The notes beneath the pieces were generated by a model. It ran no database searches and was not told where the DNA came from. It saw only the letters and a list, made by a program, of their open reading frames with translations. Shown here piece after piece: positions 8,187 through 15,875 of a stretch of DNA of 34,215 bases. The position numbers and the translations under genes were made by a program. This DNA comes from a virus: positions 1 through 34,215 of IMG/VR virus record IMGVR_UViG_3300043219_000127. One strand, written 5' to 3'. The stretch's first letter is position 1, and the number at the start of each line of letters is the position of its first letter.

Positions 8187-11100
8187 ACCTTTTGTTTCAT
8201 CTTGCGTGAAGAATACTGTGTCTTCGTATACTGTTGGTACTAATGTACTTGAAGGTATTACTTCATTTGTTGCGAATATTAATTCTTTTGATATCTTATC
8301 AATCAACGCCCATCCGTTATAAGTTCTACCTAAACCTGTAACTGGTACATCAATATCGTAAACAACTTTATTTGATAGTAATGGTATTAACCCTACTATT
8401 GATGAACTCATGGTTGTCTCAACGTAATTAGTCGGTTTAATTGTTACTTCTTCTACTGTTGGATAATAGCCGTTTATTAATAATACTGGTACTATATCTG
8501 TTTCTAAATCTTGAATAGCTAATCCGTTAAACTTTGCTATCCCTGCATATACTCTTAAATCCTCTACACCATTTCCTAAGTCGCTAAAGAACGATGCTTG
8601 GAATGCGTGGAATGATGCTTCTCTTGAATCCTTTTTAACTCTTAAATCATATGTTAACATCTTAGTTGCTGATGTCACTTCGTCAATACCTGGATAGATA
8701 TTTCCATCATCTACAGTATTGTCTACCTTACCAGTAGTATAGAATGTATATCTTGCACTATCATATTGACCGAATGCGTTAGTATAGTTGTAATTGTTTT
8801 GATACCATTTAGTTGGATTACCTCCACTTAACTCTTGGCCTTCTACTACATCATCTACATTGAAATTGTCTTTAACTGTTACATTAATGATTGTAGATGT
8901 TCCTTCTGCAACGATATCAACTGGGCCTTCTGATTCACTATCGAATGTTTCCCAATTAGCATCACCAGGATTAAGTGCTGTGTTTCTAGTTTGAAATGTA
9001 TGATACGTTACAAGGTCTGTTGATAATTGAGCGAACGGTTTAACTAAGTTTAGAAATCCACTCAACGTCCATACGTTCCAAGTTGGTGTTCTTAATTGTC
9101 TACCTACTGTAATGAAGTCTTCGTAAACTAATACACGTTCTACAATATCTTTGTCTGATACTTGCCATTGTCTATACTCTGAATTAATACCTACAAACTC
9201 ACTAATCTCTGCATAGCCTTCATACGTTGCTAATCCATATTCAAACAATCCGTTTTTTAATATTACATTTACTTTAGTTGCTACCTCAGTTCCGTTAATT
9301 ATATTCCCTGTCTTAGGAACATCATTGTAGTTTTCAGTTAGTCCACTTTCTATCCTAGTTTTGTTACCGCTTCTGTTAACTAGAGATTGGCTATAACGCC
9401 CCAATTTTACGTTGTCATTAACTTTTGCTCGTGCATTGCTATAAAGAGTCGTATTAAACTCAAAGTCTCGTGCATTGTGTTTATATACTTTGGCTCTTAT
9501 TTTCTTAAATGCTGAATATTGTACGTTATATTGTGTTTGTAATAAGTCTTCTATTGACTGTGAACCATTTACACTTGTTACCACTTTACCTGAAACTTGT
9601 GTCGCTACTGATGCAATGATTTGATATATTGATAAGTCTAGTGCCAAACTTATTGATGTTGCTTTTGGCGCTCTATATCCAAAACTCTTAAATCTTCTGC
9701 CTGATTTTGTATAGTAAATGGTATTACCTTTACCTAGATTTACCGTAGTTCTTGATGACTCAAACGCTACATCAGGTAAGCCTAACCATTTCTTTTCTTC
9801 CACTGTGTAATCACTAATATCCCATTCCGTTGTTGGACCATCAGAACTTGCATCACTATACCCTACTGTGAATCCTTTGGCTGTAACAGTTTTATGTTGG
9901 TAGATATTACTTCTTACTTTTAATCCTACTGTTTCATCTGTTAATTGATTAGGTCCTTCGGTTTCAGAACGAAGTGTCATCCATCCACCTTCATAAGGTT
10001 CAACCTTTATTGCTTGATTCTCAATAGACTCTATTACATTATCTGCATTGATTTCTACTGAGGTGCTAAATTTATCTAATACTAGTTTTTGTCTTTCTTC
10101 TGTCTTGTTTGTATTAACAAACTCATTTACATTTAAATCATCTATGAAGTCAAATGTTAATTCATTCCATACATGTTTACTTAATCTAGGAATTGCTTTT
10201 AATGGTTCTGCTAATTCTTCTAGTTTATCCCAAACACTATATGTCTCAAATGTAAATTCAGGTGTTACTATATTACTCACTAGATTCCTTGTATCTTCAT
10301 TCAACGTTATCTCTTGAATAAACGATGTATTATTAATATCCGACACTCTAAACGATTCTAGTATCTTATCTATTGATTCATCATAATAAGTTATAGGGTC
10401 AGTTACATCTTCTAGTTTTGTTGTTATTGTTAATGCTACTTTATATGTGTATGTATCTATTTCAATCGTAGTAGTCATGTTAGGTCGTATTTCTACCTCT
10501 ACTAATTCATCTACTACACTTGATGTATAATCAAGAGTTATTAACCCTTGTGATATATCAAATAAGTTAATTGTTACTGGAACTACTTGTTCTTTTACTA
10601 TGTTACCATTTATTTTAATTCTTACATCCCAATCATCTACACCTTGTTCAAAGCGTTGTAATTGAACTTCTAAGAATAATTTATAATCTGTGGTTGCTAG
10701 TTTCAACACATCTTCATCTATGATTGCTATATCTGTTGGTGCTGTTGTATTAGCTAAATCAATAAGATTATATACATCTGGAAGTAGTGTTACTGAATCA
10801 TTAGGAGGTCCTAAGTCATCAGGATCAATATCTAACTGAGATGATGCTGTACCTACATCTCCTTTAGGTTGTGTGATTGCCATATCTGGTGATGCCTTTA
10901 ATTCTAATAATTTGGTAGGTTCAATCAAACTTACTTTATGTGAGTATTCATGAGGAGTCACGAGTGATATTGTTTCTACATCATCTTCTCTAACGTAATA
11001 ACGTTTTATGTCTCCATCTATATTAAACTCTACTCGTGTTAATTGAGTAAAAGGAACAGATAAGTCTAACCCTTCGATTGTATTTGATAGTGTAACAGGG

Positions 11101-11219
11101 ATAATGAAATCCGCTAAATCTAACTCTTTGCTAATGTCATCACTATATGATACATCGTATAAAACTATTGACGAGATGTCATATTCAACATCATCTTTTA
11201 TAATTGTTATTGTAAACAT
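8181..11219 (-). CDS. Large tail hub/baseplate-type protein, 1012 aa
   Basis: The N-terminus (MFTITIIKDDVEYDIS..., then YYVREDDVETISLV and YSHKVSLIEPTKLLE near 75-108) resembles the opening domain of tail-associated hub proteins in phages of Gram-positive bacteria. The remainder is beta-rich. AAAGGAGTAG precedes the start. It sits directly upstream of the giant fibre, as a hub to which the fibre attaches would. No peptidase, lysozyme or CHAP motif is seen, so a wall-degrading activity cannot be claimed. I am confident of a structural tail role and less so of the exact part. Confidence 0.75.
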   Translation of the reverse strand: MFTITIIKDDVEYDISSIVLYDVSYSDDISKELDLADFIIPVTLSNTIEGLDLSVPFTQLTRVEFNIDGDIKRYYVREDDVETISLVTPHEYSHKVSLIEPTKLLELKASPDMAITQPKGDVGTASSQLDIDPDDLGPPNDSVTLLPDVYNLIDLANTTAPTDIAIIDEDVLKLATTDYKLFLEVQLQRFEQGVDDWDVRIKINGNIVKEQVVPVTINLFDISQGLITLDYTSSVVDELVEVEIRPNMTTTIEIDTYTYKVALTITTKLEDVTDPITYYDESIDKILESFRVSDINNTSFIQEITLNEDTRNLVSNIVTPEFTFETYSVWDKLEELAEPLKAIPRLSKHVWNELTFDFIDDLNVNEFVNTNKTEERQKLVLDKFSTSVEINADNVIESIENQAIKVEPYEGGWMTLRSETEGPNQLTDETVGLKVRSNIYQHKTVTAKGFTVGYSDASSDGPTTEWDISDYTVEEKKWLGLPDVAFESSRTTVNLGKGNTIYYTKSGRRFKSFGYRAPKATSISLALDLSIYQIIASVATQVSGKVVTSVNGSQSIEDLLQTQYNVQYSAFKKIRAKVYKHNARDFEFNTTLYSNARAKVNDNVKLGRYSQSLVNRSGNKTRIESGLTENYNDVPKTGNIINGTEVATKVNVILKNGLFEYGLATYEGYAEISEFVGINSEYRQWQVSDKDIVERVLVYEDFITVGRQLRTPTWNVWTLSGFLNLVKPFAQLSTDLVTYHTFQTRNTALNPGDANWETFDSESEGPVDIVAEGTSTIINVTVKDNFNVDDVVEGQELSGGNPTKWYQNNYNYTNAFGQYDSARYTFYTTGKVDNTVDDGNIYPGIDEVTSATKMLTYDLRVKKDSREASFHAFQASFFSDLGNGVEDLRVYAGIAKFNGLAIQDLETDIVPVLLINGYYPTVEEVTIKPTNYVETTMSSSIVGLIPLLSNKVVYDIDVPVTGLGRTYNGWALIDKISKELIFATNEVIPSSTLVPTVYEDTVFFTQDETKGK

Positions 11220-11221
11220 TG

Positions 11222-11731
11222 TTATCTACTCCTTTTTGTAATGTCCTTAATTAATCGTTCTTGGTAGTAGTTTGATTGATATTTATCTACCGCTCTTGTA
11301 TTGATTAACTCTCTGTTTTCTTTTGCTAAGCCTAACGCTGTATACCCTACGAATAAGGCTGCACCGACGAAATTACCTGTTACTAATAACCCACCTGTTG
11401 CTCCTAACGTACCTAACCATTTTTTACCTTCGTTGATTCTTAAATTTCTATTTGAATCTCCTCTAAATGAACGGTCTTGTTGATATAAATCTAATGCTAT
11501 AAATCCAGCAGCAGTTCCTATACCTGTTGTTTTTTTAATAGTATCAAATCTACTTTTACCTATTTTGTCTTCAAGTAAGTCTAATGCTGATTTTCTCTTT
11601 GGTTTTGTTTTATCTTTTGTTACTGGTGTCTCACCCTCTGGAACACCACCTTGTTGTCTCTCTAAGGCATCTGAACCACTAGGCGCACCTTCTACTTCTA
11701 CTACTATTTTATAAGTATCTCCGCCTGCCAT
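11222..11731 (-). CDS. Virion protein with hydrophobic C-terminal half, 169 aa
   Basis: The N-terminal 50 residues are polar and low-complexity (EGAPSGSDALERQQGG...KTKPKRKSALD). Hydrophobic glycine/alanine-rich stretches follow at about 69-81 and 106-136 (GATGGLLVTGNFVGAALFVG), then a basic tail. In siphophages this position, between tail completion and hub genes, holds the tape measure. This protein is far too short for that, but has the same flavour of a polar start and membrane-compatible segments. An ejection or membrane-penetrating role is possible. Unrecognised family. Confidence 0.7.
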   Translation of the reverse strand: MAGGDTYKIVVEVEGAPSGSDALERQQGGVPEGETPVTKDKTKPKRKSALDLLEDKIGKSRFDTIKKTTGIGTAAGFIALDLYQQDRSFRGDSNRNLRINEGKKWLGTLGATGGLLVTGNFVGAALFVGYTALGLAKENRELINTRAVDKYQSNYYQERLIKDITKRSR

Positions 11732-11735
11732 CTAA

Positions 11736-12602
11736 TCACCCCAAACTTTTATATAATAAGAATGTAGCTTCTATTGTTTGAAATGTTCCCTCAGCAAACT
11801 CTATACCACCATTACTTATTACCATTGTGATTGTTCCGTTATCATACAAACAAGTTACTTCCTCTTCAACTTCAACGCATGACACTCCATAAAATATCTC
11901 GTACTCTCTATTTAGAAAGTCACCTGAGTCTACATCTTCTAACACTTTATTGATTTCAGCGTTATTGATGTGAATGAATTTGAATGTCTTTGATATCATT
12001 GATGTTGTAAACCTAGATGTGTCTTTACCCGGAACGGTTATTACATCGCCTGTAGGCCCTTTTTTCTCTATCTTACTAACATAACTTAATACTGGAACTG
12101 AAACGTTGTTAATCTTCAATGTAATGTCATCCGATACAATACCTTTAAACACAAAATCATATTGTATTTCAAAGAAGATAGATACTCGTTGTTCTCCTGC
12201 ATCTACGTTTCTATTTATAAACGATGGCTTTTCAAATGTTGCTTGATATATCCAGTCGTCCAATTTAAAGAATTTACCTGTATATTGTCTGGCATATTCA
12301 TTAAGTATATAATCCATATCATTAGCATCTTTAGTAAACGCATCAAACGTCACTAAGATTCTATCTCTATATCCTACATATTGTTGAGATGGAGAGAAGG
12401 AACCATTCAGTCTTACTGCTACCGCTCCTATACGTACGTCTTCACTCCATGCTTTGTCTTCTTCGTTATCTTGATAATGAGGTACTATAGCAAAAGGTAT
12501 CGCTCTATCAATCTTTGTATCTGCTTTTAGTGTTATAGATAACGCATTTAAATCCGTATTCAATAATTTAACTATTGCCTTTAACGTAATTAAGTCTGCC
12601 AT
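11736..12602 (-). CDS. Tail or neck structural protein, 288 aa
   Basis: The protein has two parts. Residues 1-150 (MADLITLKAIVKLLNTDLNAL... with FEIQYDFVFK at the end) resemble tail-terminator/completion proteins. The second part (SDDITLKINNVSVPVLSYVSKI...) is beta-rich, like a tube- or adaptor-type domain. TAGGAGATGATTGT precedes the start. Position after the HK97 gp10-like gene supports a head-tail joining or short-tail role. A terminator-tube fusion is a guess from the layout. Confidence 0.7.
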   Translation of the reverse strand: MADLITLKAIVKLLNTDLNALSITLKADTKIDRAIPFAIVPHYQDNEEDKAWSEDVRIGAVAVRLNGSFSPSQQYVGYRDRILVTFDAFTKDANDMDYILNEYARQYTGKFFKLDDWIYQATFEKPSFINRNVDAGEQRVSIFFEIQYDFVFKGIVSDDITLKINNVSVPVLSYVSKIEKKGPTGDVITVPGKDTSRFTTSMISKTFKFIHINNAEINKVLEDVDSGDFLNREYEIFYGVSCVEVEEEVTCLYDNGTITMVISNGGIEFAEGTFQTIEATFLLYKSLG

Positions 12603-12613
12603 ACAATCATCTC

Positions 12614-12922
12614 CTATCTATTACCTTCATAACTACCTGTTGCGTTTAACTCTGCTCTGATTAATCTAAATACCAACTCAACCGCTTCTCTGAACCATCC
12701 TTCATTAGGATTAGCTCGTCCGTTCCATTGAGGAGATATCCATTTCTCTTCTGTATATTTCATATGTGGCGCTGTTATTTTTATCTCATAACCTGTACCA
12801 GTAGCAATTAACTTAATACTAAGTTTTAGTTCACCACTACGTTCAGGCGCTATTGAATCTACAAGTATTCTTGCTTTCTCCATTGCATTTAATAATGTGC
12901 GTTGAAGCTGTTTTAATGTCAT
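12614..12922 (-). CDS. HK97 gp10-like neck/tail-completion protein, 102 aa
   Basis: The pattern AMEKARILVDSIAPERSGELKLSI, then a short beta pair, then PHMKYTEEKWISPQW, fits the gp10-like family: an N-terminal helix, an 'AP..(S/T)G.L..S' turn, and a 'YA.YVE'-like segment (here PHMKYTEEKWI). These proteins join the portal-connector complex to the tail. The start overlaps the upstream gene and has only a weak ribosome site, so coupling is likely. Confidence 0.7.
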   Translation of the reverse strand: MTLKQLQRTLLNAMEKARILVDSIAPERSGELKLSIKLIATGTGYEIKITAPHMKYTEEKWISPQWNGRANPNEGWFREAVELVFRLIRAELNATGSYEGNR

Positions 12923-13359
12923 CGTAACGTCATTACCGCTTTACTTGTATATTCTTTAACTAGTCCTGGTAAAATAACCGCAGCCTTTGAATTATACGTG
13001 TTCTTGTTATACTCAACTAACATAATTTGATACGGTTTCTCGTCATCTGTTTGCTCCATTAATCTAAAGCGGTCTTTCTTTTTGAAGTCAATAAACTCAT
13101 CACTAGATTCTATACGATGTGATCGTGTTCTCTTTTGTCCTGTAGTTCCATAAGTGCTTGTGTCTTTAGTATCTGAGTAATGTTTATATCTTACTTCCTT
13201 TGGTATCTCGCTTACACCATCGTTGTCGTAGTCTTCGTCATCCACAAATGTTGATGCTTCTATTAAGCGTTTAATTTCTTCACGAGTTTTGTCCTGGTCT
13301 GGATTGTAATTATACCATTTACCTGTATACCACTCGTTGTTTAATTTTCTATTGTACAT
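12919..13359 (-). CDS. Head-closure type protein, 146 aa
   Basis: This is the second of three consecutive connector-sized genes after the capsid. It is strongly charged (EEIKRLIEAS, DDEDYDNDG, KKKDRFRL) with a C-terminal beta segment. By position and size it fits a head-closure (stopper) protein, but I do not recognise a sequence signature. AGGAGTGGTTACTA precedes the start, which overlaps the upstream stop region. Confidence 0.6.
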   Translation of the reverse strand: MYNRKLNNEWYTGKWYNYNPDQDKTREEIKRLIEASTFVDDEDYDNDGVSEIPKEVRYKHYSDTKDTSTYGTTGQKRTRSHRIESSDEFIDFKKKDRFRLMEQTDDEKPYQIMLVEYNKNTYNSKAAVILPGLVKEYTSKAVMTLR

Positions 13360-13862
13360 TAGTAACCACTCCTATAATCCTCTGCTGAGATTTTATATGA
13401 GTATGGACCTTTGTGCAGTATTCCGTATGCAAATAAACCATCCATAGCATCTGGAGCTATTGAAGGTATGTTACTTAAATCCATTACTACCCCACTCTCA
13501 GGGTTAACCCAAGATAAGTCCTTGTCTAATGTATAACCGTTGCGTATAGTTGCTCTTACCATATCTAACATAGTCTCTAAGATTGTTTCTCTTATATCAC
13601 CATTCTTTGCTAGTTTATGCTCGTCCGCCTTACGCTTGTCAATATCTCTACGATTATACTTATATATAAATTTATACATATCTGCTGAAAATTCTCTAAT
13701 CAACTGATTGGCATTGTCTTTACTACCTGCAAATTGTACAAACGATACATTAAACTCTTTATCTATTGCATCAATCGTTAATCTATATCGATGTTTATTA
13801 TCATCGTAAATCATATTTGTATCGTCCGATGGGTCTACTTGATTATCGTAATACTCTCTCAT
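13359..13862 (-). CDS. Head-tail connector/adaptor type protein, 167 aa
   Basis: This is the first gene after the major capsid, with AAAGGAGTGATTAG before the start. It is mostly helical and charged (DKEFNVSFVQFAGSKDNANQL, FIYKYNRRDIDKRKADEHK). Position and length fit a head-tail adaptor that binds the portal ring. No clear family motif is visible. Confidence 0.6.
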   Translation of the reverse strand: MREYYDNQVDPSDDTNMIYDDNKHRYRLTIDAIDKEFNVSFVQFAGSKDNANQLIREFSADMYKFIYKYNRRDIDKRKADEHKLAKNGDIRETILETMLDMVRATIRNGYTLDKDLSWVNPESGVVMDLSNIPSIAPDAMDGLFAYGILHKGPYSYKISAEDYRSGY

Positions 13863-13879
13863 CTAATCACTCCTTTTAA

Positions 13880-13908
13880 TAAAAGAGGGCAGGGCATTCA
13901 CCCCACCC
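13880..13908 (-). terminator. Stem-loop after the major capsid gene
   Basis: On the minus strand GGGTGGGG pairs with CCCTGCCC (13887-13908, eight pairs including two G-T, six-base loop) and is followed by TCTTTTATT. It lies 20 nt after the capsid stop. A leaky terminator here would raise capsid mRNA relative to the downstream connector and tail genes. Confidence 0.6.
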
Positions 13909-13927
13909 AATTAATTTATTCTATTTC

Positions 13928-14824
13928 TTACGTTGCTGATGCATCATGTAATTTAACTAATGCTCTTGATGTGTTTGTTAATTTGTATCCTGATACGATT
14001 TGAACTTGCGCTAAAATTCCTAAGAATCTTGAAGGCTCGTCAACTAATCGAGTTGCGTCTACTGATGTTACAATACTGTATGCATCTGAATCATACATTA
14101 CATATTCTAATTCGTCATCCGCTTTAACCCAAGTAACTCCACCTACAACGTCGCCATCTTCTAACCATGAATCTACTGATTGATATTCAACAACGTTAAG
14201 TCCTGCGATACTACCTACGATTCCACCTGCTACTGCTAAATCTCCGATGACACCAGTTCTTTGGAATTCATCTGATTGTAGTAAGAATCCATAGATTGAA
14301 GGTGATACGATAATAGTATTTGGATTAGCTTTAGCTTCTACCATTTTTTGTCTATCATCTACGATTTGATCGTATACTGTACCTTTAGCTAATAAAGTTA
14401 ATTTATTATCTGATACCAAAATTGAAGTAGTTAATACTAATGATTTAAACGCTTGTAAATGCCACGCTTCTGCTACTTCTTTAATTGCTGTTTCCATTTC
14501 AACTGCTGCTGCTGCATACGCTACTGAAACTACTGTAGCTCCATACATTTTTCTTGAACGGTTGAATTGTTTATCTAATGCGATAGTAACTAAACTATCT
14601 TGTACGATTGAATCAGAGAAATCTGCACCTGGTGCTGTTGGTGAGATAACTGCGATACCTGCTTTATGTACGAATATTTGACCTGCTGGTCCTGTTTGAT
14701 ATTTATCTGTATATGTCATTCCTGGTTGGAATGGACGATTGGCCCATAAATTCGGTTCTACTAATGCACTATATTTGTCATCTGTATAGTGTCCTGTTGA
14801 TGCTGGATATAATAAATTTGCCAT
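13928..14824 (-). CDS. Major capsid protein, 298 aa
   Basis: Follows the scaffold gene and precedes the connector genes. The segments VRENs-like entry (LVEPNLWANRPFQPGMTYTD), a helix-rich central part (VAYAAAAVEMETAIKEVAEAWH), and NTIIVSPSIYGFLLQSDEFQRTG with GSIAGLNVVEYQS near 185-220 fit an HK97-fold coat protein: the 'P-loop, A-domain' part reads like 'iivsP..yg.L....f......G.vg.iaGl.v'. At 298 aa it is normal length without an N-terminal scaffold fusion, consistent with a separate scaffold gene. AAAGGAGATT precedes the start. It is expected to be among the most abundant products. Confidence 0.85.
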   Translation of the reverse strand: MANLLYPASTGHYTDDKYSALVEPNLWANRPFQPGMTYTDKYQTGPAGQIFVHKAGIAVISPTAPGADFSDSIVQDSLVTIALDKQFNRSRKMYGATVVSVAYAAAAVEMETAIKEVAEAWHLQAFKSLVLTTSILVSDNKLTLLAKGTVYDQIVDDRQKMVEAKANPNTIIVSPSIYGFLLQSDEFQRTGVIGDLAVAGGIVGSIAGLNVVEYQSVDSWLEDGDVVGGVTWVKADDELEYVMYDSDAYSIVTSVDATRLVDEPSRFLGILAQVQIVSGYKLTNTSRALVKLHDASAT

Positions 14825-14838
14825 TGTTTAATCTCCTT

Positions 14839-15372
14839 TTATTTTGGTTTTGGTTTGTAGTAGGGATTATTGGCGTAATTCTCTGCCATATATATATCTA
14901 CTTCCGTTTGTCCTGTAGGTGGCTTACTGTTGTTAGGGTCAGTTACACCAATCTTTATACCTTCTTTAGATACAAACGCTGGGTACTTCTTAATAACATC
15001 TGCCAACTTTTCATAATCATTTCCTGCTAATAACAAAGCGTCAGGTAAATCTTTTTCAGAGATGCCTAATTCGGTAGATTTTAGTTTACCATTTAAAACA
15101 GCTTCTTTAGTTTGCCATTCGCTCTCTTTAGTTTTATATGAGTCTAATTGTTCCTGCAATATGTCTTGCTCGGACTTTTGGCTTGTTTTCCATGTATTAT
15201 ACTCATCAAACTTTGCTTTTAGTTCTACTGGGTTAAAAGCATTGATGCCTAATTCTTTTGATAATTCTCTCATTGCTTCTGTTTTATTTTGTGCCTTTAG
15301 TTCCGCTGCGTTAGTTTCCGCTAATGCGGTTGCTTCGTTCGCTGCTATTTGTTCGGGTGTTAAATCTGCCAT
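14839..15372 (-). CDS. Capsid scaffolding protein, 177 aa
   Basis: Highly charged, helical and coiled-coil-like (EATALAETNAAELKAQNKTEAMRELSKEL is one such stretch in part; see residues 13-40), with no cysteine and a proline/lysine-rich tail (NNPYYKPKPK). This matches scaffold proteins of Gram-positive siphophages that lie directly upstream of the coat gene and share the 'GI....' and 'DLPDALLLAGNDYEKLADVI' layout. It would assemble inside procapsids and leave before DNA filling. CGGAGGAAACAAA precedes the start. Confidence 0.8.
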   Translation of the reverse strand: MADLTPEQIAANEATALAETNAAELKAQNKTEAMRELSKELGINAFNPVELKAKFDEYNTWKTSQKSEQDILQEQLDSYKTKESEWQTKEAVLNGKLKSTELGISEKDLPDALLLAGNDYEKLADVIKKYPAFVSKEGIKIGVTDPNNSKPPTGQTEVDIYMAENYANNPYYKPKPK

Positions 15373-15413
15373 TTTGTTTCCTCCGTTTTAAGTCTGTACG
15401 ACTATGTCCTAAC

Positions 15414-15875
15414 TTATATGGCGTTAGTTGCCAATATTGATTCTATTATATTCGGTCTTGCTATAATACCTAATTTCAATAAATTCTCTTTACTCATCAA
15501 TGATGGGATAAGAGGTCTCTTAGTTGGTTTCTCTGACACTGTCATTAAGTCACGATCACTGAATTGTGCATCATCTTTAAACGTCACACTACCAACTTTG
15601 CTAAATGATACTTTCGGATTTATTAGTTTTCTCCATACGAAGCTACCTTTACTACTTGATTTAAGCATTGGTCTAAATAAATCACCTGCACCTTTATATT
15701 TATATGTTGCTCCTCCGTGAAATCGAACTACTAAGTCGTTTCCATCTTCGGCTATTGCGCTTACATTACTTGATAATACATGTTGAAATCCTGCTCTTGA
15801 TAACTGTGCTTTTTCTTTTGCTGAATGGCGTAGTCGTTTGAACTTCCTATTCTTATCTTCTAAGCGTATAGGCAT
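15414..15875 (-). CDS. KTSC-domain protein in the head cluster, 153 aa
   Basis: Residues about 34-88 match the KTSC domain layout: SSNVSAIAEDGNDLVVRF, GGATYKYKG, then SSSKGSFVWRKLI. The flanks are basic at the N-terminus (RKFKRLRHSAKEK) and variable at the C-terminus. KTSC domains are also found alone or at the ends of phage head and nuclease-like proteins; their function is not settled. Position between portal and scaffold is where a minor head (Mu gpF-like) protein normally sits, so this may replace it. The start overlaps the portal stop (TAATG). Confidence 0.75.
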   Translation of the reverse strand: MPIRLEDKNRKFKRLRHSAKEKAQLSRAGFQHVLSSNVSAIAEDGNDLVVRFHGGATYKYKGAGDLFRPMLKSSSKGSFVWRKLINPKVSFSKVGSVTFKDDAQFSDRDLMTVSEKPTKRPLIPSLMSKENLLKLGIIARPNIIESILATNAI

